A stretch of DNA of 64,000 nt from Agrypnia vestita (taxonomy: Eukaryota > Arthropoda > Insecta > Trichoptera > Phryganeidae), in assembly GCA_016648135.1 (NCBI GenBank), contig JADDOH010010152.1, forward strand, positions 59,160 to 123,159, read 5' to 3'. Both the position numbers and the translations under genes were made by a program. The notes under the pieces are model-generated. The model worked only from the letters and a program-made list of their open reading frames with translations. It made no database searches and was not told where the DNA came from. Shown here piece after piece: positions 32,202 through 42,779 of this stretch (its first letter is position 1; the number at the start of each line of letters is the position of its first letter).

Positions 32202-33486
32202 TTAGGTCCTTACATATGAAATTGACGTTTTGCCGTACTGGCAAATTTGATCTCAAATATCTTCTCTTTGGTTAGGAATTCCAAATTCAAATTTATACAG
32301 CTATTTACTCATGTATTTGTGTTTTGAAAATTATAATTCATTTGTTTTTTCCTCAATTGTTTTTTTCTTTGCGTCACTCAGTTTACAAAATGAAAAACTT
32401 GAAATATCGCGTTATTTACGAGTACGAGTTCCACCGTGGCAACAGTGCTGCAGAAACGGCTCGAAGGATTAATGATGTGTATGGCGACGGTGCCACAAAA
32501 GAAAACACAGTGCGTTTTTGGTTCCAACGTTTTCGTTCTGGAAATTTCGACCTGCAGAACAAGCCCCGTGGACGGCCGGAGACCAAAGTTGATAATGAAG
32601 AATTGAAGGCTATTGTGGAAGCGGATCCATCGCAAACCACATCCGAGTTAGCTGCAGGCTGCGGTGTTAGTGATAAAACTGTTTTAATCCACTTGAAGCA
32701 AATTGGTAAGGTGAAAAAGCTTGAAAGGTGGGTACCTCACGAATTGAGTGAAGCAAATCAACAAACGCGCGTTGACTGCTGCGTTGCATTACTCAACCGG
32801 CACAATAATGAAGGGATTTTAAATCGAATCATTACCTGTGATGAAAAGTGGATCCTGTACGATAATCGGAAGCGCTCATCGCAATGGCTGAACCCTGCCG
32901 AACCAGCCAAACCATGCCCCAAGCGAAAATTGACTCCAAAAAAGTTACTTGTGAGCGTTTGGTGGACTAGTGCTGGTGTCGTTCACTACAGCTTTCTTAA
33001 ATCTGGCCAGACGATTACGGCAGATATCTATTGTCAGCAACTGCAAACCATGATGGAAAAGCTAGCTGCTAAACAACCGAGGCTGGTTAATCGCTCTAGG
33101 CCACTGCTGCTTCATGATAACGCTAGACCACACACTGCGCAACAGACGGCTACCTAATTAGAGGAGCTTCAATTGGAATGTCTAAGACATCCACCGTACT
33201 CTCCGGACTTTGCCCCAACAGATTACTATTTTTTTCGAAATTTGGATAACTTCTTGCCAAGGAAAAAATTCAACTACGATGGGGCAGTCCAAACCGCCTT
33301 CAAAGATTTTATTGATTCCCGTCCGAATGGTTTTTTTAGTAAAGAGATCGATGAACTACCTATGGGATGGCAAAAGTGCATAGATAGCAATGGTACATAC
33401 TTTGATTAAATAAATATATTATAATAAAAAAAAATCGCTTTAAGTTTCTCCCGTACTTAACGCCAATTTCATATGTAAGGACCTAA
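32202..33486 (+). mobile_element. mariner transposon, nearly intact, 1285 bp
   Basis: The ends are inverted repeats of about 28 bp: TTAGGTCCTTACATATGAAA reads inward from 32,202 and from the complement of 33,486, and the similarity continues through TTG(A/G)CGTT. A TA dinucleotide flanks both sides (32,200-32,201 and 33,487-33,488), as expected for mariner target duplication. The interior holds one transposase frame broken by a single stop. The left 129 bp recur at 63,872 with about three differences, so the family was recently active. Confidence 0.95.
32390..33409 (+). pseudogene. mariner transposase (DD34D) with one nonsense codon
   Basis: The frame from ATG 32,390 (MKNLKYRVIYEYEF) to TAA 33,407-33,409 spans 339 codons, close to the usual 345 of mariner transposases. 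The N-terminal half contains paired helix-turn-helix regions (about residues 8-55 and 65-105) for binding the inverted repeats. WVPHEL sits at residues 114-119, a mariner signature. Catalytic aspartates are D151 (TCDEKW), D243 (HDNARPH) and D278 (APTDY), the last two separated by 34 residues. Codon 256 is TAA (33,155-33,157), between the second and third Asp, so no active enzyme can be made without readthrough. An upstream in-frame ATG at 32,324 adds 22 residues, but the internal start fits the family. No intron and no frameshift are visible. Confidence 0.93.
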
Positions 33487-33811
33487 TATTAAAATGAAAC
33501 AAATTTACATTAATCAACATTGTGAATCCAAAGTTAGCTATTTTCAAAGGTAATTAATTTTGTTTTATAACAAAAATAAAATTATGTATTTATCGGTTTT
33601 AGCGTATTTGAAATATTGACAATTTTATTTTGTGCTTTTATAGAGGGGGTTTACATTTATATAAAACATGATTAAAGTCAACACTAAATTTAATTACTAA
33701 TACATATAATATAGAGAAAAAAACTAATTAATAAAAAATATGTGCAGTGTATTCATTATTTATCATCTCTCTCGAAACCTCTGGGAATTTCCCTTTTTTT
33801 TCAAGATATAT

Positions 33812-34130
33812 TATATAAGTCACATAGAGACGAAACTATTTATGTGGGAAAGTAGATAAGGAAGTCTTCCTGGGTTTTAAAAGGGCTAAAGACATATCGT
33901 ATGGCTGGCTTAATTGATCATTTTACATAATGTCACGTTCACCAATTTCACCCATGATTGACTACCACATCTATTAAATTTTTGGAAATTGCATGTATGT
34001 ATACTTTTTACAACTCGTTCAACTTAAGTCAGTCGTAGGATAAGTTGTAAGCCTTATAAATACCCAAAAAACCTTTCATACCTACTTTCCCATATAAAAT
34101 GCTTCGTCTCTATGAGACATATATATCTTG
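33812..34130. repeat. MITE-A foldback copy with both ends
   Basis: Left end CACATAGAGACGAAACTATT and right end ATGCTTCGTCTCTATGAGAC are inverted. Each arm runs inward through AAAGTAG, then (in one arm) TATGGCTGGCTTAATTGATC and (in the other) AACTTAAGTCAGTCGTAGGA. It is either the complete foldback MITE or two head-to-head copies. The single-arm copies elsewhere would then be truncated. Confidence 0.78.
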
Positions 34131-34476
34131 ATTAATGAATTTGGATATTTTTAAAATATTTCGGTGTAATATAATAGGGGCGTACGGTGTGACGCTTATG
34201 ACTTTATAAGATTTATCGAGAAAACAGACGGTCGCGGGACATACCTGATATTGTATATTATTGTCATGGAATAAATGTGTAAACTAACGCTGAAGTCTTA
34301 TTAAAAATGCTGGACTTTTGCACATTCAGAAAAAATACCACAATTAAAATGCATCAACATAAAAATGTATCAATATAATAATGATCATCTCCATTTGTAT
34401 AAAGTTACTCTTTTTATAAAATAAGTAAAGTATATTTCGAATAAAATAATTCTACAATGCAGATGTTCCATTTTTA

Positions 34477-34756
34477 CTCCCTTTCTTTTAACTCGTAGCG
34501 TCTGCGGTTTGTTGTCTGCCGGAACAAATTTTGATCGATTTTTAACCCTTTTCCCAATCGAGATGAAACTTTATAGGCAGACACGTGGCGACGATCAAAA
34601 TGATCTAACAAATGTTCGTTTAAAATTTTTAAACAATTATAGTATAATTTTGAATTTTTGAAATATTAATGTTTTTTTCAAATTGGAATCAATACAAATG
34701 AGAAATGACCCCGACGCGTGCAGTAGACATGAAACCTGATTCAATGAGAAAGGGAG
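34477..34756 (-). repeat. MITE with CTCCCTTTCT ends, 280 bp
   Basis: CTCCCTTTCTTTTAACTCGT starts the element and GAGAAAGGGAG ends it; TA lies on both sides. Interior words (for example GATCGATTTTTAACCCTTTT and ACGTGGCGACGATCAAAATG) match, inverted, the copies at 41,216 and 52,255. Weak similarity extends about 40 bp beyond one end (TATGGGTT), so that boundary is uncertain. Confidence 0.75.
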
Positions 34757-35992
34757 TAAAGGGGATAAAAAATTGTTTTTTATGGGTTGGATTCTAAGTT
34801 TGTAACGATATTGGCCTATTCAAATAGACATTGCTGAAAAATTATACGAAAATATCTATCTGCTAAAGTTTATAATAAAGAGAAGCTTCACAAACCGTTA
34901 AATACTCTATAATTAAATATTTGCCGGATAAGTAAGTGCGGACGAGCTTTATTATTTCTGCACGCGGGCGTGTAAAGCAGGCTTTATGTTCTTTTAGTTT
35001 GGCGAAGCGAGCCTATCAAAAGCGGTTGTCCGCGTAACGAACTGGCCAATGAAACGCGTCCTTAGAGTTAGACTTTGACTTTTACACGCGAGTTGGAATC
35101 AAAGATGGCGCGAGATAGGGACTATTGTTAGGCGTTACAAATTAGAAAGCGGCACTTGAGTTTTCAGCTTGAAGGTCGGCGGAGGCTTTGTCGAGGAGAG
35201 TCAGTAAGGAAGATAATTTGGCTGGATCGAGGAAAAAGCCAGAGGTTGATAATAATTCAAAGAGAATTGGAACAGTGAACAGCTAAGCATTTTCAATATT
35301 ATTTATTTCTATTGCCTTTTTCGTGTATTCAATTTAGAACTTTCTGGATCGTAACAATTATTGATACATGTTGTGGATTGTTTTGTTACGTATTTTGGGC
35401 CTAGTGATAATTATTACTATACGCGCTTCGGATTTAATGTACAAGAAATCGTAATGTGGCGACTGTGATAGTTATTCAAATTATTGCATAACGCTTATGA
35501 AATATATAATTCTGTCGCTGTTCATATGAAAAATCACTTAAATTTGATATTCATATATTACCAAAGATATAAAGGCTTTAAAATGGAATACTTTACTGAC
35601 GAAGGGTGTTTCGTGTTTGTTTGTGGGATTTAAAATTTCAGAATAATTATGTATATTCAATGTCGCGAGGTTCGGAATGTGCGAGAGGTTCTTCAGGGCG
35701 GATGTATTCTTATGCTAACGAATGCTTTGTTATCTATACTGGCGATTGAATACGCGGATTTCTATATGATTTGTGTAGATCGTGCGAGGAGTTTCTTACT
35801 AATAATATATTTTAAAAATGCATCTGGATTTTATATTTATTTTATTAAAACATGAATGTGTGGTTTATTTGAACTCGTTACATGTTTGTATTGCGTATCA
35901 TTAGGCAATCGTTGAAAACACGATTTGTTCCTATCAAGTTCTTATAAAGACGTGTTTCGAATTGTATATATTCCTTAATTGCGGTGGTTATT

Positions 35993-36280
35993 CATATGGC
36001 ATTGTTTTTATTCATTCAATATTAGATATTTGAAATGTTTTTTTGTTACAACATATTCCATTATTGTGGGTCGTTTACGGTTAGATCAGATCAACCTTCG
36101 GTCTTCCGTAGCCGTGATAGTTTTCATATGACATTGTTTAATTCATTCAATATTAGATATTTGAAATGTTTTCTAGAACATTTTTCACTATTGTGGGCAG
36201 ATCGCGGTCTCTTCAGGGGTAGTTAACCTTCGGTCTTCCGTGATCACGTTATTTACTTATATGACAGATTGTTTTGCTTT
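35993..36280 (+). repeat. 132-bp tandem repeat, about 2.2 copies
   Basis: CATATGGCATTGTTTTTATT at 35,993 and CATATGACATTGTTTAATTC at 36,125 open units sharing CATTCAATATTAGATATTTG and CCTTCGGTCTTCCGT. A third start is at about 36,259. Confidence 0.85.
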
Positions 36281-36360
36281 GTTCGTTTAATATAAGTAAT
36301 ATCATATTTTTATGAGTTACCGTAATTATTTATCTATATGATTTTATTATTGAGAGTGAT

Positions 36361-37160
36361 GCAACGAATACTACCTTCATGAATACGAATATCAGGCCTA
36401 CTATTCGGTGAATACGAATGCGAATATTTCCACCAAGTTGGGGGAACTTGAACATACTTGTAAATAAAATAACCTTGATTCAACGAATACTACCTTCATG
36501 AATACGAATATCAGGCCTACTATTCGGTGAATACGAATGCGAATATTTCTACCAAGGTGGGGGAACTTGAACATACTTGTAAATATAATAACCTTGATGC
36601 AACGAATACTACCTTCATGAATACGAATATCAGGCCTACTATTCGGTGAATACGAATGCGAATATTTCCACCAAGGTTGGGGGAACTTGAACATACTTGT
36701 AAATATAATAACCTTGATGCAACGAATACTACCTTCATGAATACGAATATCAGGCCTACTATTCGGTGAATACGAATGCGAATATTTCTCCCAAGGGGGG
36801 GGAACTTGAACATACTGTAAATATAATAACCTTGATGCAACGAATACTACTTCATGAATACGAATATCAGGCCTACTATTCGGTGAATACGAATGCGAAT
36901 ATTTCCACCAAGGTGGGGGAACTTGAACATACTTGTAAATATAATAACCTTGATGCAACGAATACTACCTTCATGAATACGAATATCAGGCCTACTATTC
37001 GGTGAATACGAATGCGAATATTTCCACCAAGGTGGGGGAACTTGAACATACTTGTAAATATAATAACCTTGATGCAACGAATACTACCTTCATGAATACG
37101 AATATCAGGCCTACTATTCGGTGAATACGAATGCGAATATTTCCACCAATGTGGGGGAGA
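36361..37160 (+). repeat. 119-bp tandem satellite, seven units
   Basis: CAACGAATACTAC starts at 36,362, 36,481, 36,600, 36,720, 36,838, 36,956 and 37,075 (steps 118-120); the last unit is incomplete. Copies are nearly identical (differences mainly in the G run around CCAAGGTGGGGG). The unit is open in several frames, which produces apparent 75-185 codon ORFs on both strands without coding meaning. The motif CATACTTGTAA-T-TA is shared with the start of the next array at 37,161, so the satellite may have grown from it. Confidence 0.95.
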
Positions 37161-38000
37161 ACGCAAGCATACTTGTAATTGTATTGTTTATGTCTGCTTG
37201 TGATATCACTATACGGCGTAGATGAACTAGTTTGAAAGGGCTTATGTTCTGTATGTGCTTGGCGTAGAGGGAATAGTCTTCTTGTTTCTAGGATCCTATA
37301 CAGGTTTACAGGTGCTGATATTGAAATATATATACAAGGAAAACACTATTTTGGGAACCATTAACTGGATGGCAGATATTGAAGCACACATACACACAAG
37401 GAGGACGTTATGTTAAATACATGACTGGAAAGTTGTTATTGGAAAACACAGGCGTCCAGTCGGCGGGACGCAAGCATATTTGTAATTATATTGGTCATGT
37501 CTGCATGTGATATCATTGTACGGCGTAGATGAACTAGTTTTAAGGGGTTTATGTCCTGTATGTGCTCGGCGTAGAGGGAATAGTTTTCTTGTTTCTAGGA
37601 TCTAATACAGTTTTACAGGTGCTGATATTGAAATATATATATATATACAAGGAAAACACTATTTTGGGAATCACTAACTGGATGACAGATATTGCAGCAC
37701 ACATACACACAAGGAGGACGTTATGTTAAATACATGACTGGAAAGTTGTTATTGGAATACACAGGCGCCACTAGAAGATATGGGCAGTTTGCAGAGAACT
37801 TCAACTTCTGTCAGTTAAGGACCTTTTACTATTACTATTCTTTCGCCTTTTTGCATAACCGTGGATGAACTAGATTGAAGGGGTTTATGTTCTGTATGTG
37901 CTCGGCGTAGAGGGAATAGTTTTCTTGTTTCTAGGATCTAATACAGTTTTACAGGCGCTGATATTAAAATATATATACAAGGGAAATGAAGGGCTACACA
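37161..38000 (+). repeat. array of about 307-bp units, 2.5 copies
   Basis: GCGTAGATGAACTAGTTT occurs at 37,216 and 37,523, and GGATGAACTAGATTG at 37,862. Units share GGCGTAGAGGGAATAGT, TTGTTTCTAGGATC, CACTATTTTGGGAA and ACACACAAGGAGGACGTTAT. The third unit is shortened. Confidence 0.9.
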
Positions 38001-38501
38001 GGCGCTGGTAATTGCTCAAGTTTGGAGAGTTATATTACTTCGGATCAGGATGCCATCTCAGAAGCAGACCAACTACAGAACTAAGATAAGAACCTTTGAT
38101 ATTATTTATTCCTGATGTTTTCTTATGTGTATCAAATGGAATGTTCGTGCTATATAATTTGTCATTGTCTCATGGTCACTATTCATTTCATTATGTGGGT
38201 TCAGAGTTCGACGGTAACGGACGCGGAAACAAATTAGTACTGATGTCGGGACGTAACGTCGGGATTATATCTTAATTATCTTTAGGATAGAAGCGAGGTC
38301 ATCATACGTGCATTCTGCATTTCAAACGTTTTACTAACATATATAAATACATATTATTGCGTTTTACAAATTGAATATGATCGCGGGAAATAGGCATTCC
38401 GTCCGGTTATGCAATGTTAACTTCCAACGTAGCATAATGAGATCTTATTACCGGTGCTAGACTCTCGAGGTTAGTCACGTGAGTGTTGTATAAATGGAAT
38501 A

Positions 38502-39280
38502 GTGAAGGGGATTGAAGAATGAGATACACTCGCGATACAGGTAGTTGTATGTAACTGGGATCAAATGACGGGGTGCGTGTTCTCGATCCAGGGGATGAAC
38601 GGGACTGCGGGGACACTCTGGGTGGGTCTAAGTAGAATTGCGCAAAGCCTCCACACAGTTAAAATGTGTTCAGTCAAGCAAAGGTGAAGCATTTCGAATC
38701 GGACCAGAGCGTCGTGCCTCAAACACAGCCGGAGGGAAGAAGCCCTACGTTCTTTCACTCCCTTGGCCCGACGAGCTCGAATTCCGGATATGAATGTTCA
38801 TGAATGTCAGCTAAAAGACTCAGGTAGCCGTACCTCAATCGAAACCTTCGTTCGGGACCTCATCAACGTACGAGACAGGGCGTTCCGCATGGACGAGCAA
38901 CTATGAGAAGCAAATGAAGGGGATTGAAGAAAGAGATACACTCGCGATACAGATAGTTGTATGTAACTGGGATCAAATGACGGGGTGCGTGTTCTCGGTC
39001 CAGGGGATGAACGGGACTGCGGGGACACTCTGGGTGGGTCTAAGTAGAATTGCGCAAAGCCTCCACACAGTTAAAATGTGTTCAGTCAAGCAAAGGTGAA
39101 GCATTTCGAATCGGACCAGAGCGTCGTGCCTCAAACACAGCCGGAGGGAAGAAGCCCCTACGTTCTTTCACTCCCCTTGGCTCGACGAGCTCGGGCTCTG
39201 GTTATGAATGTATGTGAATGTAATAACTCCGTACTCAAGGACGAGATAGGACGTTCCTCATGAACGAGAAATTATAAGAT
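38502..39280 (+). repeat. 412-bp tandem duplication
   Basis: GAAGGGGATTGAAGAA starts units at 38,504 and 38,916. About 280 bp are almost identical, including ACTCGCGATACAG, GCGCAAAGCCTCCACACAG and CGTCGTGCCTCAAACACAGC; the last third has diverged. The reading frames that cross it change between copies, so protein coding is unlikely. Confidence 0.92.
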
Positions 39281-39285
39281 GCAGG

Positions 39286-39397
39286 TAGCAGTTCGACAGT
39301 CAATACTTATGCTCGGGGCCGCTTTAATGAACGAGATCTGTTAGCAGTTTAACAATCAATTTTTATGATCGGGACCGCATTCAGGAGCGCGATGGCA
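39286..39397 (+). repeat. 56-bp tandem duplication
   Basis: TAGCAGTTCGACAGTCAAT (39,286) and TAGCAGTTTAACAATCAAT (39,342) begin two units that continue with TTATG-TCGGG-CCGC. Confidence 0.85.
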
Positions 39398-39623
39398 TTA
39401 CTAACACCATCATACTCATCATTCACCACCTTTTCTAACTTGCTGTATACAGAGACCTTCGGGGTTCTCCCTTCCCGGCCAGCGAGAAACATATCAGGAA
39501 CTTCACAATCAACTGTAATAATCATGCTGTTTTACCATCATTTAATATCTCTAGTCAATAAGACTACACCGTGGGATCAATCACATCAACTATATTTGGC
39601 GATGCTAACATGGCTCTGACTGA

Positions 39624-39914
39624 CGCGCTCAAGGGAGAGTCTTTTCCAGTCACCCAGTTAGTTCATTCAGCCCTTTAATCAGCAGTAAACATCATAATAA
39701 TCCGGCTCATGTAGCCGCAACGTGGGATCCTCATCATAATACACCAGTCAATTTGACTGCCCCGCGGGATAATATACAAACCTTAATATCAGACGCGGGA
39801 TTTCTTCCTGATATGTTTGTCGCCGGGAAGCGAGGACTTCGGGGGATTCCAGCAGGAGCAATAGAGTCTCGGCTTGATCTTGGTCTGCAGCTTAGTGTGG
39901 GAGGTTATGTCTAA
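39624..39914 (+). pseudogene. open frame of unknown origin in element B
   Basis: After an in-frame TGA at 39,621, 96 codons stay open up to TAA at 39,912. The protein would be rich in His, Asn, Ser and Pro in its first half (HPVSSFSPLISSKHHNNPA) and then reads APRDNIQTLISDAGFLPDMF and GLRGIPAGAIESRLDLGLQL. The composition recalls a retroelement Gag-like region, but no zinc knuckle or protease motif is visible and there is no early ATG. Confidence 0.3.
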
Positions 39915-39966
39915 ACAGGAGTTAACCACCGGATGCGGCGATGCTCTGGGGCCGCATCCCCCTCCC

Positions 39967-39983
39967 CCCTACAAGGGGGGGGG
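39967..39983. repeat. poly-G tract in element B
   Basis: A run of about 12 G follows CCCCCTCCCCCCTAC; together they could fold as a G/C hairpin. Element A has a C-rich tract in the corresponding place. Confidence 0.85.
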
Positions 39984-41215
39984 GGCATCTAGAATCCACG
40001 TTTGAACAGAAGTGGTTAGACACTTCTTAAATTTCACTTACAAATCTGTATCTTCCATTCCCTTAGAATCTCGGGCTGCGATAATGTCAGACAAAGCTTG
40101 CCCTGAGCCTCTGTTGCGCCTAGTTGTTGAATATATATATGTTTGTCTTCCCCTACTATGTACTATGAACAGATTGAGCAGATTGGACAACGTGGGACGC
40201 GCTATCGGTAGGTTTCTTACTTGTGTTTTGAATATAACGTATGCTATTATATCTTGTAAATCTGTCATAAATGGGTGCCGCATGTGGTTGTGCTGACACT
40301 GTTCTAAGCTGCTATTATGAGATGTTGATAATCAATGCGGGCGGAATCTTTAGCGTATGCCGTTAACTTGGCAACGATTGTATTGTTTTATATACAGTAT
40401 TTTAACCCCGATGGTATTATAGTTATGGCGGTTCAATGTAAGGGAGTTTTGCTACTAGCGTTTATTCCTAGGCTACGCCGCATATAATTGGCTTTTAGGC
40501 CAACTCCGGACGTGGACGATATCGGCTATCTCTCATATAGGCGAAACTGTAGAATTCTAGAGCGGTTTCTAGAAGGACGAGTACGGATTAGTTACGTGCG
40601 TTTGTTATTTCCATAGTTAGGTAAGAATTCGATCTATATTAGTCTAGTCGCGTTAATAAGAATACGAATCTCACCACATATCAAAAGAATTTTGGATAGC
40701 AACGGACACAACGGAGGGGGAATTTTCCTAACCACTAGATAGATCACGACTGGCCAATTTTGAAAATATAAATTCTTAAAAAGAAAAAAAAAAGAAAATA
40801 TTAGCTTTCATGTAAATATACGTCCGAAGTTCTAAGTTCGACTTAAGTTTTCATCTAGTAGCTTAAAGTGTGCTTAAAAGTCCCAAAAGCCGTAATAAAG
40901 CTCAATTCGGTAGCTTAAAGTCTCAAGCTTTGGGCTTTTCGTAAAACTTATATTATTAAACTTTATAGTTAGGTATTTAGCTTAGGTGTACAGGTAGATA
41001 AGTTACACAGTGTTTTATTATATTATATACTTATTAAAAACAATAAAAATAATAATTTTTAATATGCTCAAGAACGAAAAGTGATGACCAAAAAAACTAT
41101 ACATACAAAATAAAGTAAGTTTGGAATCTATTTTGAAAAAATTCTGAAACGGGTTGTTTGGGCAGTAGGATAGTAAATATTTAAAAAACCTAACCCATAA
41201 AAAGTTTTTATTAAA

Positions 41216-41501
41216 ATCCCTTTCTCATTTACTAGTTGAAACAGTTTTGGCGCTTACCCCACGTATTGGGCTTGAGTCGGGCGACGCTACGAAAGGTAGT
41301 AATAAAAATTTTCTAAAAATCCAAAATTATACTATATTTATAAAAAAAAAATAATGAAAATTTGTTAGATCATTTTTATCGATGCCACGAGTCTGGCTGC
41401 AAAGTTTCAGCTCGATTGGATCAGGAGAAAAAGGTTAAAAATCGATCCAAAGTTTATTCGACAGACAAGCGAGCAGACGCTACGAGTTAAAAGAAAGGGA
41501 G
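41216..41501 (+). repeat. MITE with CTCCCTTTCT ends
   Basis: The right end AAAAGAAAGGGAG-TA is intact, the left end is worn (ATCCCTTTCTC). Shared interior: TTAGATCATTTTTATCG, GAGTCTGGCTGCAAAGTTTC, GGTTAAAAATCGATCCAAAG and CAGACGCTACGAGTTAAAAG. Confidence 0.8.
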
Positions 41502-41651
41502 TAAAAAAATAATACATTTTTGCATTTTCACCAATCAAACAATCCGTTTTCGCAAAAATCTATGCCTAAACTTTTACTATTACTACTCAAACCGTTATTC
41601 AAACACTCGGCCATTAGTATTTTATTTGATATCTTCTGAACCGATCGCGTT

Positions 41652-41873
41652 CTACAATCTTTGAGTTAACATATTCACTGCAAAAAATTGGATAACATGG
41701 CGATGGCGATCGTAGAAAAAATTAAGGATATTCAAAAAGTGACCCTCAGAATCCTCTTCGAGATCCCAGTGAACTTTCATGACTTTCTCTTTCATCTGCA
41801 CTTTCATGTCGCTCCATGACTTGAAACAACATACCAATTTTAGCAGGCAGACTCGTGGCGTCGATAAATACAA
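41652..41873 (-). other. ORF overlapping a MITE fragment, unknown
   Basis: The 73-codon minus frame contains MKVQMKEKVMKVHWDLEEDS, which is not a motif I recognise. Its first codons (41,840-41,870) come from a piece of the CTCCCTTTCT MITE (AGCAGGCAGACTCGTGGCG), so the start is not that of a native gene. Confidence 0.2.
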
Positions 41874-41890
41874 AGCACCTTGCCCTCAGG

Positions 41891-42332
41891 CTTAAAAACT
41901 CCAAAGTCAATGTCAGAACTTAAAAAGTGGTTAATAGAAAACAACATTAGTTATTTATGAACTATATGTGTTTTATTATGATAATGACTTTGAATAATTA
42001 GTGATGTTTATATTTATATATATTTCTCTTTCTTTTTCCTTAATTTAAGCTATATATATTTTCAATTTGCTATTTTCTTTATTTATTGCTCTTTTCTTAA
42101 TTTGCTTAAAATTTTTAACTTTGTACTGAAAATTTATTTTAAGTTGTTTATTGTACTTAATTGTTTTCGTTTTTTATCTCTTATGTTTATAAAGTGAATA
42201 ATATTTTGTAATACTGTAACTTACAATTGTAAAAATGAACCTACAGACACGCGTCTTTTTAGTCATTTTGTGGAACTAAATATTATAAAATGTAATGAAA
42301 ATAAAAATAAAAAAAATAAATAAAAAATTACA
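41891..42332 (+). pseudogene. LINE C-terminus with 3' UTR and A-rich tail
   Basis: The frame PKSMSELKKWLIENNISYL before TGA (41,958-41,960) resembles the usual lysine/tryptophan-containing end of jockey-like ORF2 proteins. A long AT-rich trailer follows and closes with repeated AAAAATAAAAATAA near 42,300-42,332, like a LINE tail. The upstream part is missing. Confidence 0.4.
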
Positions 42333-42567
42333 CATACAAATATTTTTATTAGTGTAGAATGTAAATATGTTCTATGCCTTGACATGCTTCGATAGAAATT
42401 TAATGATTTTCTGTATCTAGGAACCTTTAGAATGTAAAAAGCTTTGTTGGATTGATTGGAAATTGATGTCTATTGTGTACCAAATACAATATATTCAATG
42501 GAAAATAAAATTGGTTTCGATGGGTAGGAAGCTGAGGAATTTATTTATTGAAAATGTGTAGTTGAAC

Positions 42568-42777
42568 TCACTCTCGACCATTTTCTACAATATTTTCTGG
42601 CACCGCGAACAGTTTGTTAGAACAGTGTAGAAGCTTGCTTATTAGCTGGCTCCACAATTCTATTCGATTCTGTTGCGAAAATGAAGAAATAATCCTTCCG
42701 GTAATAAGTTGCGGATTCTTTTCCATAAATTTTACCATTATTTCCGCTTGAAATGAATTTAGCTTCACTCTACTCAT
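42568..42777 (-). CDS. Myb/SANT-like DNA-binding domain protein, short
   Basis: An ATG at 42,777 opens 69 codons: MSRVKLNSFQAEIMVKFMEK, then NPQLITGRIISSFSQQNRIE and LWSQLISKLLHCSNKLFAV. The spacing of hydrophobic residues, the NP-L--G segment and the LW that follows fit the first two helices and the third-helix entry of the Myb/SANT-like domain found in zeste-type regulators and in accessory proteins of PIF/Harbinger transposons. The usual third helix and the C-terminal half are absent; the frame ends at 42,568. No Harbinger transposase was found nearby, so it could be a host gene exon, an orphan transposon gene or a relic. Confidence 0.42.
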   Translation of the reverse strand: MSRVKLNSFQAEIMVKFMEKNPQLITGRIISSFSQQNRIELWSQLISKLLHCSNKLFAVPENIVENGRE

Positions 42778-42779
42778 TA

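Larger units (their letters stand above)
34920..40780 (+). mobile_element. long LTR-like element B made of tandem arrays
   Basis: Shares with element A, in order: AAGTGCGGACGAGC with TTATTATT (34,934-34,959), TGGCCAATG (35,043), AACAGCTAAG (35,279), ATAGAGTCTCGG (39,862), GTTAACCACCGG with a C/G-rich tract (39,920-39,987) and TTGGATAGCAACGG (40,692-40,705) near the right end. Between them are successive tandem arrays of 132, 119, about 307, 412 and 56 bp. Apart from a possible coding remnant at 39,624-39,914, it is non-coding. It could be one giant LTR, a large non-autonomous retrotransposon, or a composite locus. Confidence 0.38.

Noticed and set aside
32378..32640. Minus-strand ORFs opposite the mariner transposase
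   Set aside because: They are shadows of the transposase frame.
36401..37166. Overlapping ORFs up to 185 codons on the minus strand
   Set aside because: They arise from the 119-bp satellite, which lacks stops in several frames; the peptides are frame-shifted versions of the same DNA unit.
38407..39263. Several 60-73 codon ORFs over the 412-bp duplication
   Set aside because: Near-identical DNA is read in different lengths on both strands, no frame is preserved in the diverged third, and no motif is visible.
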